From Pelargonium cotyledonis (taxonomy: Eukaryota; Streptophyta; Magnoliopsida; Geraniales; Geraniaceae), in NCBI GenBank assembly GCA_036897625.1, contig JAYMTA010001029.1, positions 1-22,283 on the forward strand: a DNA stretch of 22,283 nucleotides. Reading direction: 5' to 3'. Each line of letters begins with the position of its first letter. The first letter of the stretch is position 1. A model generated the notes under the pieces. That model was not told the origin of the DNA. It was given only the letters and a program-made list of their open reading frames with translations, and did not search any database. A program made the translations under genes and the position numbers. This document shows, one piece after another, positions 8,065 to 18,533 of this stretch.

Positions 8065-8201
8065 TTGACTATTTTGGGGTCTTTGGACCGATTTGGGTTA
8101 CCCCTTAAGCTTGCTCTAGGTATTTTCCATGTTGTTTTGAGACCTTTGTATGCTTGGGTCTTTATTTGTGCTTTCTTTTTCTTTTTGTAGGCTCTTTGGT
8201 T

Positions 8202-10312
8202 ATGGCAAGCTCGATGAATTATGAATTCGAGTACTTGTCGCCTATCGATTTAGACCCAACCCATCTCTTCGGTTAGGCCTCCTACTATTGTTGAGTCTAC
8301 CTCGGTTCCAGTTGTTTCATTTATTCATCACTCTCTCTTAGGTGAGAATCTATCTATTGAGCTTCCTAGTCTCTTGGGGGTCCTAGATGTGAGCCCAAAA
8401 GAGGTACATACTCAAGAGGAGCGGGGTAGGCTTTGGGAGGTTCTAGACATAAATAGATGTGAGTTTTCCCCTCTCCTTCCTAGTATTTCTAGTGATGTTG
8501 CGCTCCTTGGGGAGAAGACATTTTATTGGTCTCAGTTTGCTACTTGGATTACGCTACCACTAGACCCCTTTTTAAAGGAGTTATTCATGGAGATGGGTAT
8601 CACGCCGTGTGATGCATATGTTGGTTTAATCAAGCGAGAGGTTTCCTTTACTGCCTTGTGCCGCCTTAGGGGGCGTGAGCCTACTACTCACTTATTTCAC
8701 ATTTGGTATTGCCAATCTTCTTCTTAAAAGATGAATTATTATTTTTCATTTGGTCGCGCTAGGGTGGTCAAGTTATTTGACCCTCGTTCAGATTACTTTT
8801 GTCACTGGACAATGAGTAGGTTCTTTGTGACTTCAAAGAGAGGCTTTGGATATCATTGTACTCACAGGGCTCCTAGAGTATTTTCCACCCTTTTCAAGAG
8901 TGCTCTTAACCCTTATGATAACGCGTCTAGGATATGCTTGGAGGAGGGCCTTGAGGGAGACAAGGTGTATAACTTAGGATATCTCTTAATGAATGATGTT
9001 TGGTACTATTCAGGTGCTCGTATGAGACATGTGCCTAACATTATTCCTTTGGTTTTCGTAGAGCCCAAGAAGTAGTTGTTTTCCTAGCGTATCTATGGGG
9101 GTCATGTTGACTCTGTTTTTGAGGATGAATGTCTTCCTCAGCCTTGTTCATGTCCCTTGACGAAGAGTGTGGCTGCTTTTAGAGGTGATTCTTCATTTTG
9201 ATCTTTTCAATTCTTTATAATTCTTTACTAAACTTATTATTTTCATACTTGTTGTTCTTCATACTTCCTTGTAATTTTGAACCATATTCTCATATCCTTG
9301 TAGGACTCTCTAGGAGGGAGGCTCATGACCTAAACTGCTTTGGTAGGCAATGTGAGAGGATCAAGGATAAGGTCCATTTCATACCCTTGGTTACTCTAGT
9401 TGTGGGTTCTCCATCGTAGAAGAAGGCTTCAAGGGTTGAGCCAGTAATCCCTACTGTTGAGGAGCTACCTCTTGAGGGGTCTTCTTTCATTTATATAGAG
9501 GGGGTGAGCTTGCCTATTGTGGTACCATCTTCTAAGGAGGTTCTTGTGGAGTTGTCTCCACCAAAGGTTCCTTTCATTGTTGAGCTTTTGGGTCATCCTA
9601 GGCATGGGTACATGAAGGAGCTAGATGGAAAAATGAAGTAGGTTGGTGGAGATGAGGATGTCACAGTTATTTTGCCTGGGGATGCGCCTCATGCCAAAAG
9701 ACCAACACTTGATGCATCTCTTGAGCCTGATCTTTCGTATGTCGTTATTTAGGGTAGGCATTCTAGTAAGGCCATCATGGTTATGGGTCTAGATGGGGAT
9801 GAGGTCCCTTTGGACGTGACTCATGGTATTGATCCTGCTCGTCGTCTTACTCATGTTTTTCACAAGGTATGTTTGACCTCACCAAGTGATGATGAGGATG
9901 GCTTTGTGGAAGTGCTCGAGGTGGATGAGGATCTTGACCCCTCCAATAGTGAGGATGATTCAGCATACTGCCCCTTGGCGGAGCTTGCCAAAAGGAACTT
10001 GCAAGGTAACTTTGATTTTGTTACATTTTTACTTGTCAAATTTCCATAAGTTATAAGTTGTTTTCTTCTCATGTGTATTCATACCCCCCAACTTGGTTGG
10101 AGATTGAGCATGTCTGGAGGGCGTTTGATGAGGAGTTTCACTTTAGGTGTGATATGTCAGCCAAGTATGGTCGATGGGCCACAGAGGTTGCACATACTAC
10201 TCACCTAGCTGAGATTGATGTGTTGAAAAAGGATCATGAGGATGAGATAACTTCATTGAAGGAGGCTCATGTTGATGAGATAGCCACTTTAGTGATAACT
10301 GATTGTGAATAA
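8202..10312 (+). pseudogene. Transposase_28-type extra ORF of a Tat retroelement, spliced, broken (element C)
   Basis: An ATG at 8202 lies 12 bases after TTTCTTTTTCTTTTTGTAG, an excellent splice acceptor. The reading then gives MASSMNYEFEYLSPID. Between 8374 and 9075 lies the recognisable domain: FATWITLPLDPFLKELF, VSFTALCRLRGREPT and YYFSFGR. This is the pattern of the 'putative gypsy type transposon' family (Transposase_28), known as extra ORFs in Tat elements, often antisense to pol. Acidic low-complexity sequence follows at 9420-10000, then a charged coiled coil at 10080-10312 (LKKDHEDEITSLKEAHVDEI). A typical short AT-rich intron can be seen at about 9186-9303. The function is unknown. 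It is a fossil with several breaks. A diverged copy lies on the minus strand at 15854-13139. Confidence 0.65.
9186..9303 (+). other. Intron-like segment in the plus-strand extra ORF
   Basis: The segment runs from a GTGATT donor to TATCCTTGTAG, with a T-rich, AT-rich body of about 118 bases flanked by coding-like sequence. Length and composition are typical of plant introns. The donor is not a strong consensus. Confidence 0.5.
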
Positions 10313-10349
10313 AGTTGGAGAGGGTATAAAGTATGAGACTCTGCGCTAC

Positions 10350-11815
10350 TGGAGTACTTGAAGATAGTCATGACATTGAATGAAGAATTTGACTACTGTA
10401 ACATTCTGAAGGTACCCAAAGAAGAAAATAAAGAATCATATTTTCTTTCGAAAATTTACGCTTCTAGATATGATCACATCTTTAAAGGCTTGCATGTCCA
10501 AATAGCTGATGTACCAGCTATTGCTAAGACCGTCAAGATCAATGACATCAAAGATGGTTGAAGATGTTGGATCAACGACATCCTAAATTATTTGGTAGAA
10601 AAAACTACCTCAAGACCTAGTGGAAGCTGATTCCATTATCAAGAGATCAGCCAGATATGTAGTAAGCATGTCAGGGACGCTATACAAAAGATCTTTCTAC
10701 AAACCATTCTTAAGGTGTTTGTTCCCTAAAGAAGATGACCAGGTGTTGAAAGAAATATACGAAGGCAAGTGGAGTCATTACCCTGACGCCAAGAGCCTGG
10801 CTGAGAAGGTATTAAGACAAGGGTACTACTGCCCATACTTGAGGAAGAAAGCTGAAAATTTTGTTAGAAAATGCAAAAATTGTCAGTTCCATGCCGACAT
10901 CGCCATAGTTCCTGCCATAGAACAAATTCCAGCTCTGGTCACATGGCCATTTTACATGTGGGGTCTTGACCTTATAGGCCCATTCAAGAAATCTAGAGAT
11001 AAGTCGGGATGAAAACAAATGTGGGTAATAGTCTTATGGACTACTTTACCAAATGGATGGAAGCAATAGCCTTTTCCAGCATCACACAAGAGAATGTGAT
11101 GGACTTTGTGAAGGAAGACATATTCGCCAAGTTCAGACTCTCAAGAGTAGTGGTCATAGACCATGGAACTCAATTCTTCAAGAAATTTGAAAAAAAATGA
11201 AAAGACTACAAGGTCAAATGTGGGAAGTCATCTGTTTGTCGACCTCAGGGCAACAGTCAAGAAGAACTGCGAACAAGACCATCATCACTTGCTTGAAGAG
11301 AACAATCAGAAGACAACATGAAAAGTGGTATAAATAGCTTCACTTGATAATTTGGTCACTCAAGACCACCACCAAGTCAACGACTGGAGAAACACCATTC
11401 CAACTGGTGTATGGATCAGAAGCAATGTTGTCTGTGGAAAACAAGATGTAAAATCTAGTCACGAAATGTTTTGATCAAGAAGGCAACATCAGGTCACGTC
11501 TTGCAGACCTTGATTTTGATGAGAATATAAGAATGAAGGCAGGTTTTTGGTCATGGATGCTCACAAGAACGTAATAAAGCGGTTCCACGACCAAAGAGTC
11601 AAGCGAAGAGAGTTCAAAGTTGGCGATTAAGTACTTTGCAAGTACGAAGCCACTGGTGAGTGCCTTACAGGCGAAAAATTAGCTCCCAACTACGGAAGTC
11701 CATTCCAAATCACCAGAGTAGTGAGGCCTGACACTTATCAAGTGCCAGATGAAGATGGGTATGAACTTCCAAATCCTTGGCATGCTGACAATCTGAAAAA
11801 AAAAATCTATATGTA
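10350..11815 (+). pseudogene. RNase H end and integrase relic, element D
   Basis: Recognisable blocks in order: KEENKESYFLSK (RNase H-integrase linker, about 10410-10450); GTLYKRSFYKPFLRCLFP and EKVLRQGYYCPYLRKKAE with VRKCKNCQFHA (integrase zinc-binding region, 10680-10900); WPFYMWGLDLIGPFKKS and DYFTKWMEAIAF with VVVIDHGTQF (integrase catalytic core, 10940-11180); and REFKVGD, TGEC and DTYQVPDEDGYELPNPW (C-terminal tail, 11600-11780). Integrase inserts the cDNA copy into the host genome in the nucleus. The tail is of the same family as the minus-strand tail at 2105-1905. It is a fossil. Confidence 0.85.
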
Positions 11816-12780
11816 AATATTTTGATCCTCTTGCCTGTGGGAAACAAGTATTCTTAAACTCATTGAATAAAATATTGATTGGCTACAATTCTTTTGTGAA
11901 TTATGAATGACAAGTTTGGAGTCATCTTCAAAACTCCACCAAACTCTTTCGACCTTACTATAGAAATATACGTGAAAGGGATGATATAGAGGGAGAGTAC
12001 TTAAAGAATTGAGAACAACATCAGGACCATGGAATGTCATTTCTCTTAAATCAAGGAGTCTCGCCTCCTCTAAAAAGCTTCAGCTCAACATGCGTGTGAG
12101 AGAGAACGTCTAGCATCAACTACGACTCTCGTTCGTCGACAAACTCTGTCTCCACCAAAATTGTAAGTCAAAACTCACTTAGCGAAGTAGGAAAAAGTAA
12201 AGACCTAGCTCACTTGGTAGCCTAAACCAGAAAGCTCCACTCAGGGAGCTGATGAGTTCCACATATGATAGTCATGATTCTAGAAGCAAGCATGATTGCG
12301 GTCAGACTGTGGGATGTAGATCCTCCAAGCTCATCATAGGAAACTAATAAACTCTCAACAAAGGGAGTTATTCAGGTAACTGCCGTCTGCGGATGGAAAA
12401 ATAGAGAATGGAAAGCAAAGACTCTTCCAGTCGATGAGTTCCACGTTATTCAAATATCTCTTTAAAGGCAAACATTACTGCAGTCGGTCTGAGGAATGTG
12501 ACTTCCTTACTCATCACAAGAAACTGAGTAACCTTTCAACAAAGGGAGTATGTCTTATTCTTATCATCTGCGGATGAACAGTATAGATTGAAGAGCAAAG
12601 CCTCCTTCAATCAAGGGAGTTGAGCCTCATTTGAAGTTAAAACTTCTATTGTGTAGTGAGAGTGCGTTTTTGAGAAGCATCATCTCACTGATGGATTGAT
12701 TATGGCCCTGAGGTGATAGATCAAATCATCATATTAAAAAAACCTGAAGATACTTGATCTCTTAAGAGGGCTGACGACAT
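11816..12780 (+). other. 3' noncoding region of element D
   Basis: No coding frame is conserved. The stretch matches the reverse complement of 1110-1905 through several blocks (CTGTGGGAAACAAG, TTGATTGGCT, TCTGTCTCCACCAAAATTGTAAGT, AGTGAGAGTGCG...CATCTCACTGATGG). It also has an internal decayed repeat: AACTCTCAACAAAGGGAGTTAT at about 12350 and ACCTTTCAACAAAGGGAGTATG at about 12530, with CATCTGCGGATG near each. Confidence 0.7.
12350..12600. repeat. Decayed tandem duplication of about 180 bp in element D 3' region
   Basis: The phrases CAACAAAGGGAGT, TCTGCGGATG, AGATTGAAGAGCAAAG/GAGAATGGAAAGCAAAG and GCGGTCAGACTGTGGGATGTAGA/GCAGTCGGTCTGAGGAATGTGAC each occur twice, about 180 bases apart. This suggests an old tandem duplication spanning about 12240-12600. 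Element A appears to have a single equivalent. Confidence 0.5.
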
Positions 12781-13138
12781 ATACGGACGTCGCAAAGAAG
12801 AGCGACCATGGTTGAAATAAGCCCAAGGGATTCAACTCATATGAAGCTTCACTTTGAAAGCCAAAAGACGTTCATCAAAGAAGTATAAAGTAAAAACAAA
12901 AACATAGTAGAGCAAGATATAAAAGAAATGCCAAATTTTATTCCAAATGTTCCAAATTGTTTGTACAAAGAATAAAAGCTACATGCAAAAGAATATCAAG
13001 GTTGAATAGGAGCTCCATAGATCCAACGAGGTGGAGGCGGAAGGCAAACACCATCCTTTTTATAGCAAATGGATCCAGCTATAGGAACACCAACATCACG
13101 ATCCATCTTTATCTTCCATTCCTTGTCTTTCTCTCAAG
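12781..13138. other. Spacer between element D 3' region and the convergent ORF
   Basis: No coding frame is supported. The minus strand contains several AATAAA-like and TTTATT motifs that could serve as 3' processing signals for the minus-strand extra ORF. This is weak evidence only. Confidence 0.35.
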
Positions 13139-14541
13139 CTATAACTTTGTTTGAGTTATTTGCTCGATTTCAAGATAGGGGAAGAAGTAACGACCAAAAT
13201 ACTTATACTCCATTGAATCCTTAAGGTTGAAACACTTCATTTCCCATGGTTCACTTAAGCTGTATCCTCTGCGATCACACTCTTGAGAGTTGATATAGTC
13301 GCTTTTGGAGAAAGGATATGCTACCGCATATGGCCTCATTTGTGGGAGATAAGACGCAGCGACAAATAATTTCTCAGCAGCATCTTCAAAAATCCAGCCT
13401 TTCCCTAACAAAATTGTATTCCTTGGAATTCTTGAAAGACTTCACAACAAAATTGTATTGGTCCTTGCTGAAGCGAGAGTCCTCAGCTGGAGGCATCTTC
13501 CTTTATATCATAACATTTGCTCTGTTCAACTCGACAAAAAGTTATAAGTGGGAGTAAAGAAACTCTTAGAAGTAATTATTATAGAGCGAGCTTGTAAAGA
13601 AATGTATAAAGAGATGAAAAATACCTTATGGTTTTCAGTCTGCTCGTCTCTATATTTCGAAACCAGAATGTCAAGTTTCTTCTGAGAAGAGGCGTGTGCA
13701 TCTTCACTCTTTTTCAATTTAGCTAAAAGATCGAGATTGGAATCATCCAAAATCACCTTCGCCTTCAAACGAGCCAACAACGACTGATTGGTTTTTCTCC
13801 AACACTTTACTCTTCTTCAATTGAGCCAAGTGAGCTTGGTTGCATTCTTTCAGCCTGACATTCCTCTATTTCTCAGCCTCCAGTTCATACTTCAACTTCG
13901 CATAAGCATCTTATGTACTGCCAAGTGAGATCAGCCTCAAGTCAATTATGGTTTCTTCTGGAACCAAAATGATCTGAAGAAGAATAATAGATAAATAGTT
14001 TATTACGAATATCACATGAAAATAGAATGGACAAATACAATGAGATAAAGAAGTGTCTCATTTAAATAACTATCTACACTAGCTATGCGTTTCATCATAT
14101 CACTCAGGATGGGCACAGTGTCAAGGACTTCTTCAATAGTCTCAGTCTCCTCTACGAACCGATTATTGATTTCGTGAGCAGAAAATATGACAGGAATAGG
14201 AATAACCACTACGTCAGGGTCACCAACCACTAGAGTAGGCTACATCATCGCCACCTCTTCATCGACAGAAAAATTCTCAGAATCCACAATCTCCTCATGA
14301 GCCTCCAAAGAAGGTTGAAGAACTTTTCCTCGACCACCAAATGAACCCACTAGCCTGTTCGATGTGGTTGCAATCTTGATAAAAGTTTCTTGCTCGCCAA
14401 GAGAAATAGCCTTTCTCTTCTTATCAGGATTGGCAATGATCGGAATGAGATAAATTAGACTCTTCTTCAACGTCTTCAACCTCTTATTAATTTTCTCTAT
14501 ATTTTTCTCGGCCCGAGCCGTCTTGGACCAACCAGGGATAT

Positions 14542-14588
14542 CTACATAACCGAATAGAAGAATGAGATTGCAAATGACATAATATGTG

Positions 14589-14622
<34 letters not shown>

Positions 14623-14674
14623 CGCGCGCGCCCGTACGTGCGCCAACAAAAAATTAGAAAGTAACAAAACTTAC
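14542..14674 (-). other. Intron with a microsatellite, minus-strand extra ORF
   Basis: The donor is GTAAGTTTT and the acceptor TTCGGTTATGTAG on the minus strand, giving 133 bp. The flanks are coding-like. This is the best-defined intron of the ORF and it hosts the TG/CG repeat. Confidence 0.6.
14585..14630. repeat. (TG)n(CG)n microsatellite
   Basis: A TG run broken once by a TTTG step is followed by five CG steps, 46 bp in all. The alternating purine-pyrimidine sequence could adopt Z-DNA. An open frame reading HTHTHT across it on the minus strand is an artefact. Confidence 0.95.
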
Positions 14675-15854
14675 TACTACATAGTTCCTCGTTCTCATAA
14701 TGAGGGGATTTGCAAAGTTTGGGACAATTCTTGGCAAACACCTGGTCCACTTAATTTCCATGAATAGGCCACGAAAAGTCACAAACCCATCGATGGGGAG
14801 TGAGAATCTGAGTGACTCCCTCATACGACCTTTTTCCAACTCTTATAAAGTATTGGATCACCCTTTTTGAAAGAAAGCGGACATTGTACCTATGAGTAGG
14901 AGGGAGATCCTTCTGAAGTAGACCCAACGTCTCGTTATTTTAATCTAAAAAGCCTTTATTAGTCTTGGGAGCTAAATTCTTTGAAGTAGAAGGTTTGGAT
15001 GAAAAACCAAAACCTTGGCGAGAAGACACATAAAAAAACTTTCGTCGTCTTATTTTCTATCTTCTCACCAACATGACTAAAAAATCGAGGACAGTTGTTG
15101 AGAGGCTGGAAGTACTCAATACCAAGTATTTTTCCCCTATAGTAAAAGAAGATGAAAAGTTCAAGAGATGGCTCTCGTTCTTTCATACGACATAATGCAG
15201 CAAAGGAGATAACCTTCCTGATCGATCCCGAAGTCAACGTCCCCAAATTCACACCAGAGCGGGAAAAAACTCTAGACATTAAGGGGTCAAGAGGAAGAGT
15301 CAGTAATGTTGCAAATTGCGACATGTGCACTGTAGTCTTGCCAGGAAGAGGCCCCTTATTCTCCTTATCCATACGATAGTAGAACTCGGCACGATCGATA
15401 TGTTAAGCATCACAAAGTATTGCTAGCTCTTCTTCTGTCACTAGGCGAGCAAGAGGTTCCTTGTTGATGCCAAATAGAGACTAAAGAGTGGTCTACGCGT
15501 CAACGCATTTTTAAACTTTGTGGGGTAACAGAATAGTTGGAACATGGGCGGAGGAAGCGATCAGCTCCCGAACTTTCTTAGAAGGGCAAAGACCTCCTAA
15601 ACCTGGAACTAGAGCATCACCGACGTTATCTTCTACTATTAGTGTCATTTCAATATCTTGATCTCTCCCTTGCAGAGTTTCGTCGTCATCCACTCCTGAG
15701 TAGAAGGATCCACCATTTTCTTTGGTGGTGAAGAGTCTGCAGGCGCAATGGGAGCTGCAGTCTCCACTAGAGCAGCCTTATCAATAGGTGCAACACTTTT
15801 TGGAGCGATAGTATTCCGAGTCCAGATACGAATCCTTCTGATAGCGCCAACCAT

Positions 15855-17274
15855 TTCTATGAAGTCTACATTATGAGAACAAAGTGTAAGCTAAATATGC
15901 CACACAAAGCATAAAGATCAACTTTTACAAGTTCATGAAGTATGTTCGAGCATCAAATCTTAAAGTGTCGTGGGACGACACAATATTAAAAGTAGTAGTT
16001 GAAGTTGAAAATGTTCTAAATAATAAGAAGAGTTAAGGTAATCCAGCCACCACCTCCACCTCCACCGATCGAAAAAAAGGTTCAGAAAAAAAAAAAAAAA
16101 AACTCATGTTTCCATTTCAAGAAGCTCAAATTTAATTTTGAGGCCTTATCTACATGAGCCCCCTTCCATGAGCCAAAGAGTCCAATTTCCAAATGGACTT
16201 GCAAACTTGTGGGATTGGATCCACTCAACCACAAGATGAATTGACTAGGCCCATTTGCAAACCTGCATTCCTTCATCACCGAGTCGACCTCGCCTATGCT
16301 ATGCTAGTCTTCCTGCTACGCAACGAATCGCGATTTGGGATGACCTTCCACGATCAATATCTACACCTAAACATTATTAATTCACCACAATCACTAGTTT
16401 AAGGCGGATCAATCCATACTACTTTTGTATCTCATCTCTTAACCTCTACATTGTATTTATGGCATTACATTTTATTATTGCATATATTCTTTCTTCATTT
16501 ACGTGTTTATCACACATCACAAAATTCATCTGTTAGATTTATTTGAATTTCATAAGTGTCATTGAGTTCAATTAACTACTGCACCTATTAATCTGATGTA
16601 TTCTATAAGGTTCGACAACTCAGAACTCCTCTCGGTAAGGCTGGGAACGTATGGGAAGCCTTGATGATGTCCTAGTGAGGTTCAATCTTCAAAGCAACTT
16701 GTAAAAAGATAAAAAATAAAAATAAAAAAAAAAGTTTGATCGTCTTCCATGAATACGAATGTCGATTTTCACATAAATTTAAGACCGTGAATGTCTATTC
16801 CCGCGAAATTTCAAAATTGCATACATCCAATTCCGCGAAGGTCCAAGATTGTGGATGTCTCACATTCCCGAAAAACCTTAAGGAAATGCATGTGCATCAT
16901 TAGCACGGGCTAGAGTTCTATAGCAAAAAATAATCATTACACTTTGTTTCCTCGCTTGCGTGGGTTACTCCAAACGACCCAATAGCGCCCTTTGCCACGT
17001 GTTCGACAAGTGTACCGATCACGCTGTGTAAGTCTATTGTCTTGCCAGAAAGCCACCACAATTACTTGTTCAGTTCAGATACTAAGTCGCTAGCTTGAGC
17101 GATTAAGGCTCTTAGGGGGATCCATACCCTTGTACTGCCTAAAGGGTTACGGGCTCTCCGAATCTCGTTCAACTTTTGTTGTCGGTACACCGCAAGGATA
17201 GAGCACAATCCAAAAGTGGGGCTTGAAGCAGATTTACCTTGCCAACAACAAACCTCATGGTGACACGGGGCATG
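15855..17274. other. AT-rich spacer, no gene
   Basis: I see no supported coding region. It contains an A17 run at 16086-16102, an A-rich run at about 16705-16733 and the 32-bp minisatellite. CCAAAAGTGGGGCTTG at about 17213 and GGTGACACGGGGCATG directly before 17275 are purine-rich and could be polypurine-tract remnants for the following LTR. If element D extends to that LTR, this region is the leader side of its antisense ORF. Confidence 0.45.
16757..16884. repeat. 32-bp minisatellite, about 4 units
   Basis: Anchors GAATGTC at 16757 and 16789, ACATCC at 16823 and GGATGTCT near 16853 fit an exact 32-bp step. The units carry TTCC(C)GCGAA followed by TTTAAGA/CCAAGATTG. Divergence is high, so it is old. 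Confidence 0.65.
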
Positions 17275-17628
17275 TGTAAACACCTAATTTCGTACTCAAT
17301 AACAAGTGTCCCCAAGACTTTTAGTAATGAAACGACTTATTCTAAATCACCAATATGGATTTAAAAATCATAATCAAAGCAAGATCGTTCTTTTTTTTTT
17401 TATCTTATTCTTTTCTTGCTATGTGTTGTACTATTGTCGTGTTGCGTTTTCGTATGAACTAACTTTTTGCCACTAGGGGCATTTTGTTTGTTTACTTTGT
17501 TGGTTTTATTTGGGTCATTCTTTATGTCTTTTATTCAAGCCCAATTCATTTTTGTTCTTAGGCCTAGTGCCAAATCAAGCCCATTTTTTTTTCTCACTCA
17601 ATTCCAATCCAAACTCATCTCCTTCATT

Positions 17629-17648
17629 CTCTCTCTCTCTCTCTCTCT
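17629..17648. repeat. (CT)10 microsatellite
   Basis: A pure CT run of 20 bases in a pyrimidine-rich stretch of the LTR, upstream of its TATA motif. Confidence 0.9.
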
Positions 17649-17790
17649 TCCCGTGAGCAGCACAACAAACCACCATCAACTCTTTCCTTTCTTGTGATTC
17701 ATCGATTTTGCACCCATAAAATAATAACTGCTTCATTCCATTTCTATCATCACAACTCCCCAAAGATTTCAAAATTCAACTTCATTCCCA

Positions 17791-17798
17791 CTCTATAA
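17791..17798 (+). promoter_or_regulatory. TATA motif in the 17275 LTR
   Basis: CTCTATAAACATC lies at a plausible U3/R position in the plus-oriented LTR. A second candidate, CACTATATACACC, occurs at about 17951. Confidence 0.4.
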
Positions 17799-18533
17799 AC
17801 ATCACCATTTCACAGCAAAGGGGGGAGCTCAATACGTGTTCAGAGAATAAGTTTTATAGGAAAACAGAGGCATTTGTAGACAGCAAAACCAGAGAGACCC
17901 AAAACAGCCTCCTCTAGCGGTTCTGACGCCGGAGCTCAACCCAAACAAACCACTATATACACCATCAACCATCTCCAAGAAAACCCTCATATCAAATACC
18001 TGAAAACCAACCCAAAACAATCCAAATTTGTCACAACAGAGAACTCCTAAACTAGCCACCTCTGGCGGCTCCGCTACTGGAGCTCAGCCCCCCTCCCACA
18101 CACTGGAACTCACCCCATCCACCGAGACCAACCACCACCGCTTTGAGCCGCCTCTCGTCTCCATCACCCACTGCCAGAAACGCTAGACGTCGCTGCCCTG
18201 TTCATCTTCTTCTCTGCTTCGTGAAGACACAAGTAACTGCTTATTTTTTTATTTTATTTTCTCTTTTATGTCTAATCTCTTACATCGTGCGTACCCAATC
18301 TTCTTACCCCAAACGTATTGGTTGCGCATTATTTTTCAAAATAAAAATGTGTGGCCAAAGTTTTGGTTCTCGAGTCTTAAAGCTAGGTGGTCACTCTAAA
18401 TCTTAGTATCATGCTTAAGGCGGTCTGATATCAAAACAAATCCATCACTTTTAAGGTTGGGGCCGCACGGCCTCAACGGACCTATCCCGCGCTACCTTCC
18501 AACGGGGTCGCGTGGCGAAATGCGGGTCTTACA

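Larger units (their letters stand above)
10350..12780 (+). mobile_element. Element D: Tat-lineage pol relic and 3' region
   Basis: This stretch starts abruptly after the plus-strand extra ORF. In order it contains the end of RNase H (FDYCNILKVPKEEN), the integrase zinc-binding part, the integrase core, the C-terminal tail ending near 11815, and the long 3' noncoding region. That last part is shared in inverted orientation with element A. The 5' half of the element (LTR, gag, most of pol) is not seen in the window. It is a fossil with many breaks. The minus-strand extra ORF and the LTR at 17275-18533 may be the rest of the same insertion. Confidence 0.75.
13139..15854 (-). pseudogene. Transposase_28-type extra ORF, spliced, minus strand, broken
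   Basis: On the minus strand an N-terminal Ala/Pro-rich part (AALVETAAPIAPADSSPPKK, 15854-15645) is followed by the domain at 15372-14959 with FATLLTLPLDPLMSRVF, VISFAALCRMKEREPSLELF and a Y-Y-R-G-K block. These align with FATWITLPLDPFLKELF and VSFTALCRLRGREPT of the plus-strand copy. Further exon-like parts lie at 14839-14680, 14540-14239, 14230-14080, 13960-13630 (coiled coil, LAKLKKSEDAHASSQKKLD) and 13411-13139. Clear splice signals include GTAAGTTTT at 14674, TTATGTAG at about 14542, TTATTCTTCTTCAG at 13974 and CATAAG/GTATTT at 13624. The function is unknown. It is a fossil with several breaks, convergent with the plus-strand copy. It fits the antisense extra ORF expected downstream of Tat pol in element D. 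Confidence 0.65.
17275..18533 (+). repeat. LTR of a Tat-type element, solo or 3' LTR of element D
   Basis: It starts TGTAAACACC and ends GGGTCTTACA, so the termini are inverted TGTAA/TTACA; the TGTA(A/G)ACACC opening is typical of Tat-lineage LTRs. Length is about 1259 bp. A TATA motif (CTCTATAAACATC, about 17792) lies some 520 bp in, followed by a C-rich leader. GCATG precedes it at 17270-17274 and occurs again at 18538-18542, four bases beyond the end. That is either a slightly offset target duplication of a solo LTR or chance. No primer-binding site follows it, which argues against a 5' LTR. Confidence 0.65.

Noticed and set aside
14487-14750. HTHTHT-containing 87-codon open frame on the minus strand
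   Set aside because: It is produced by the TG microsatellite read through an intron.
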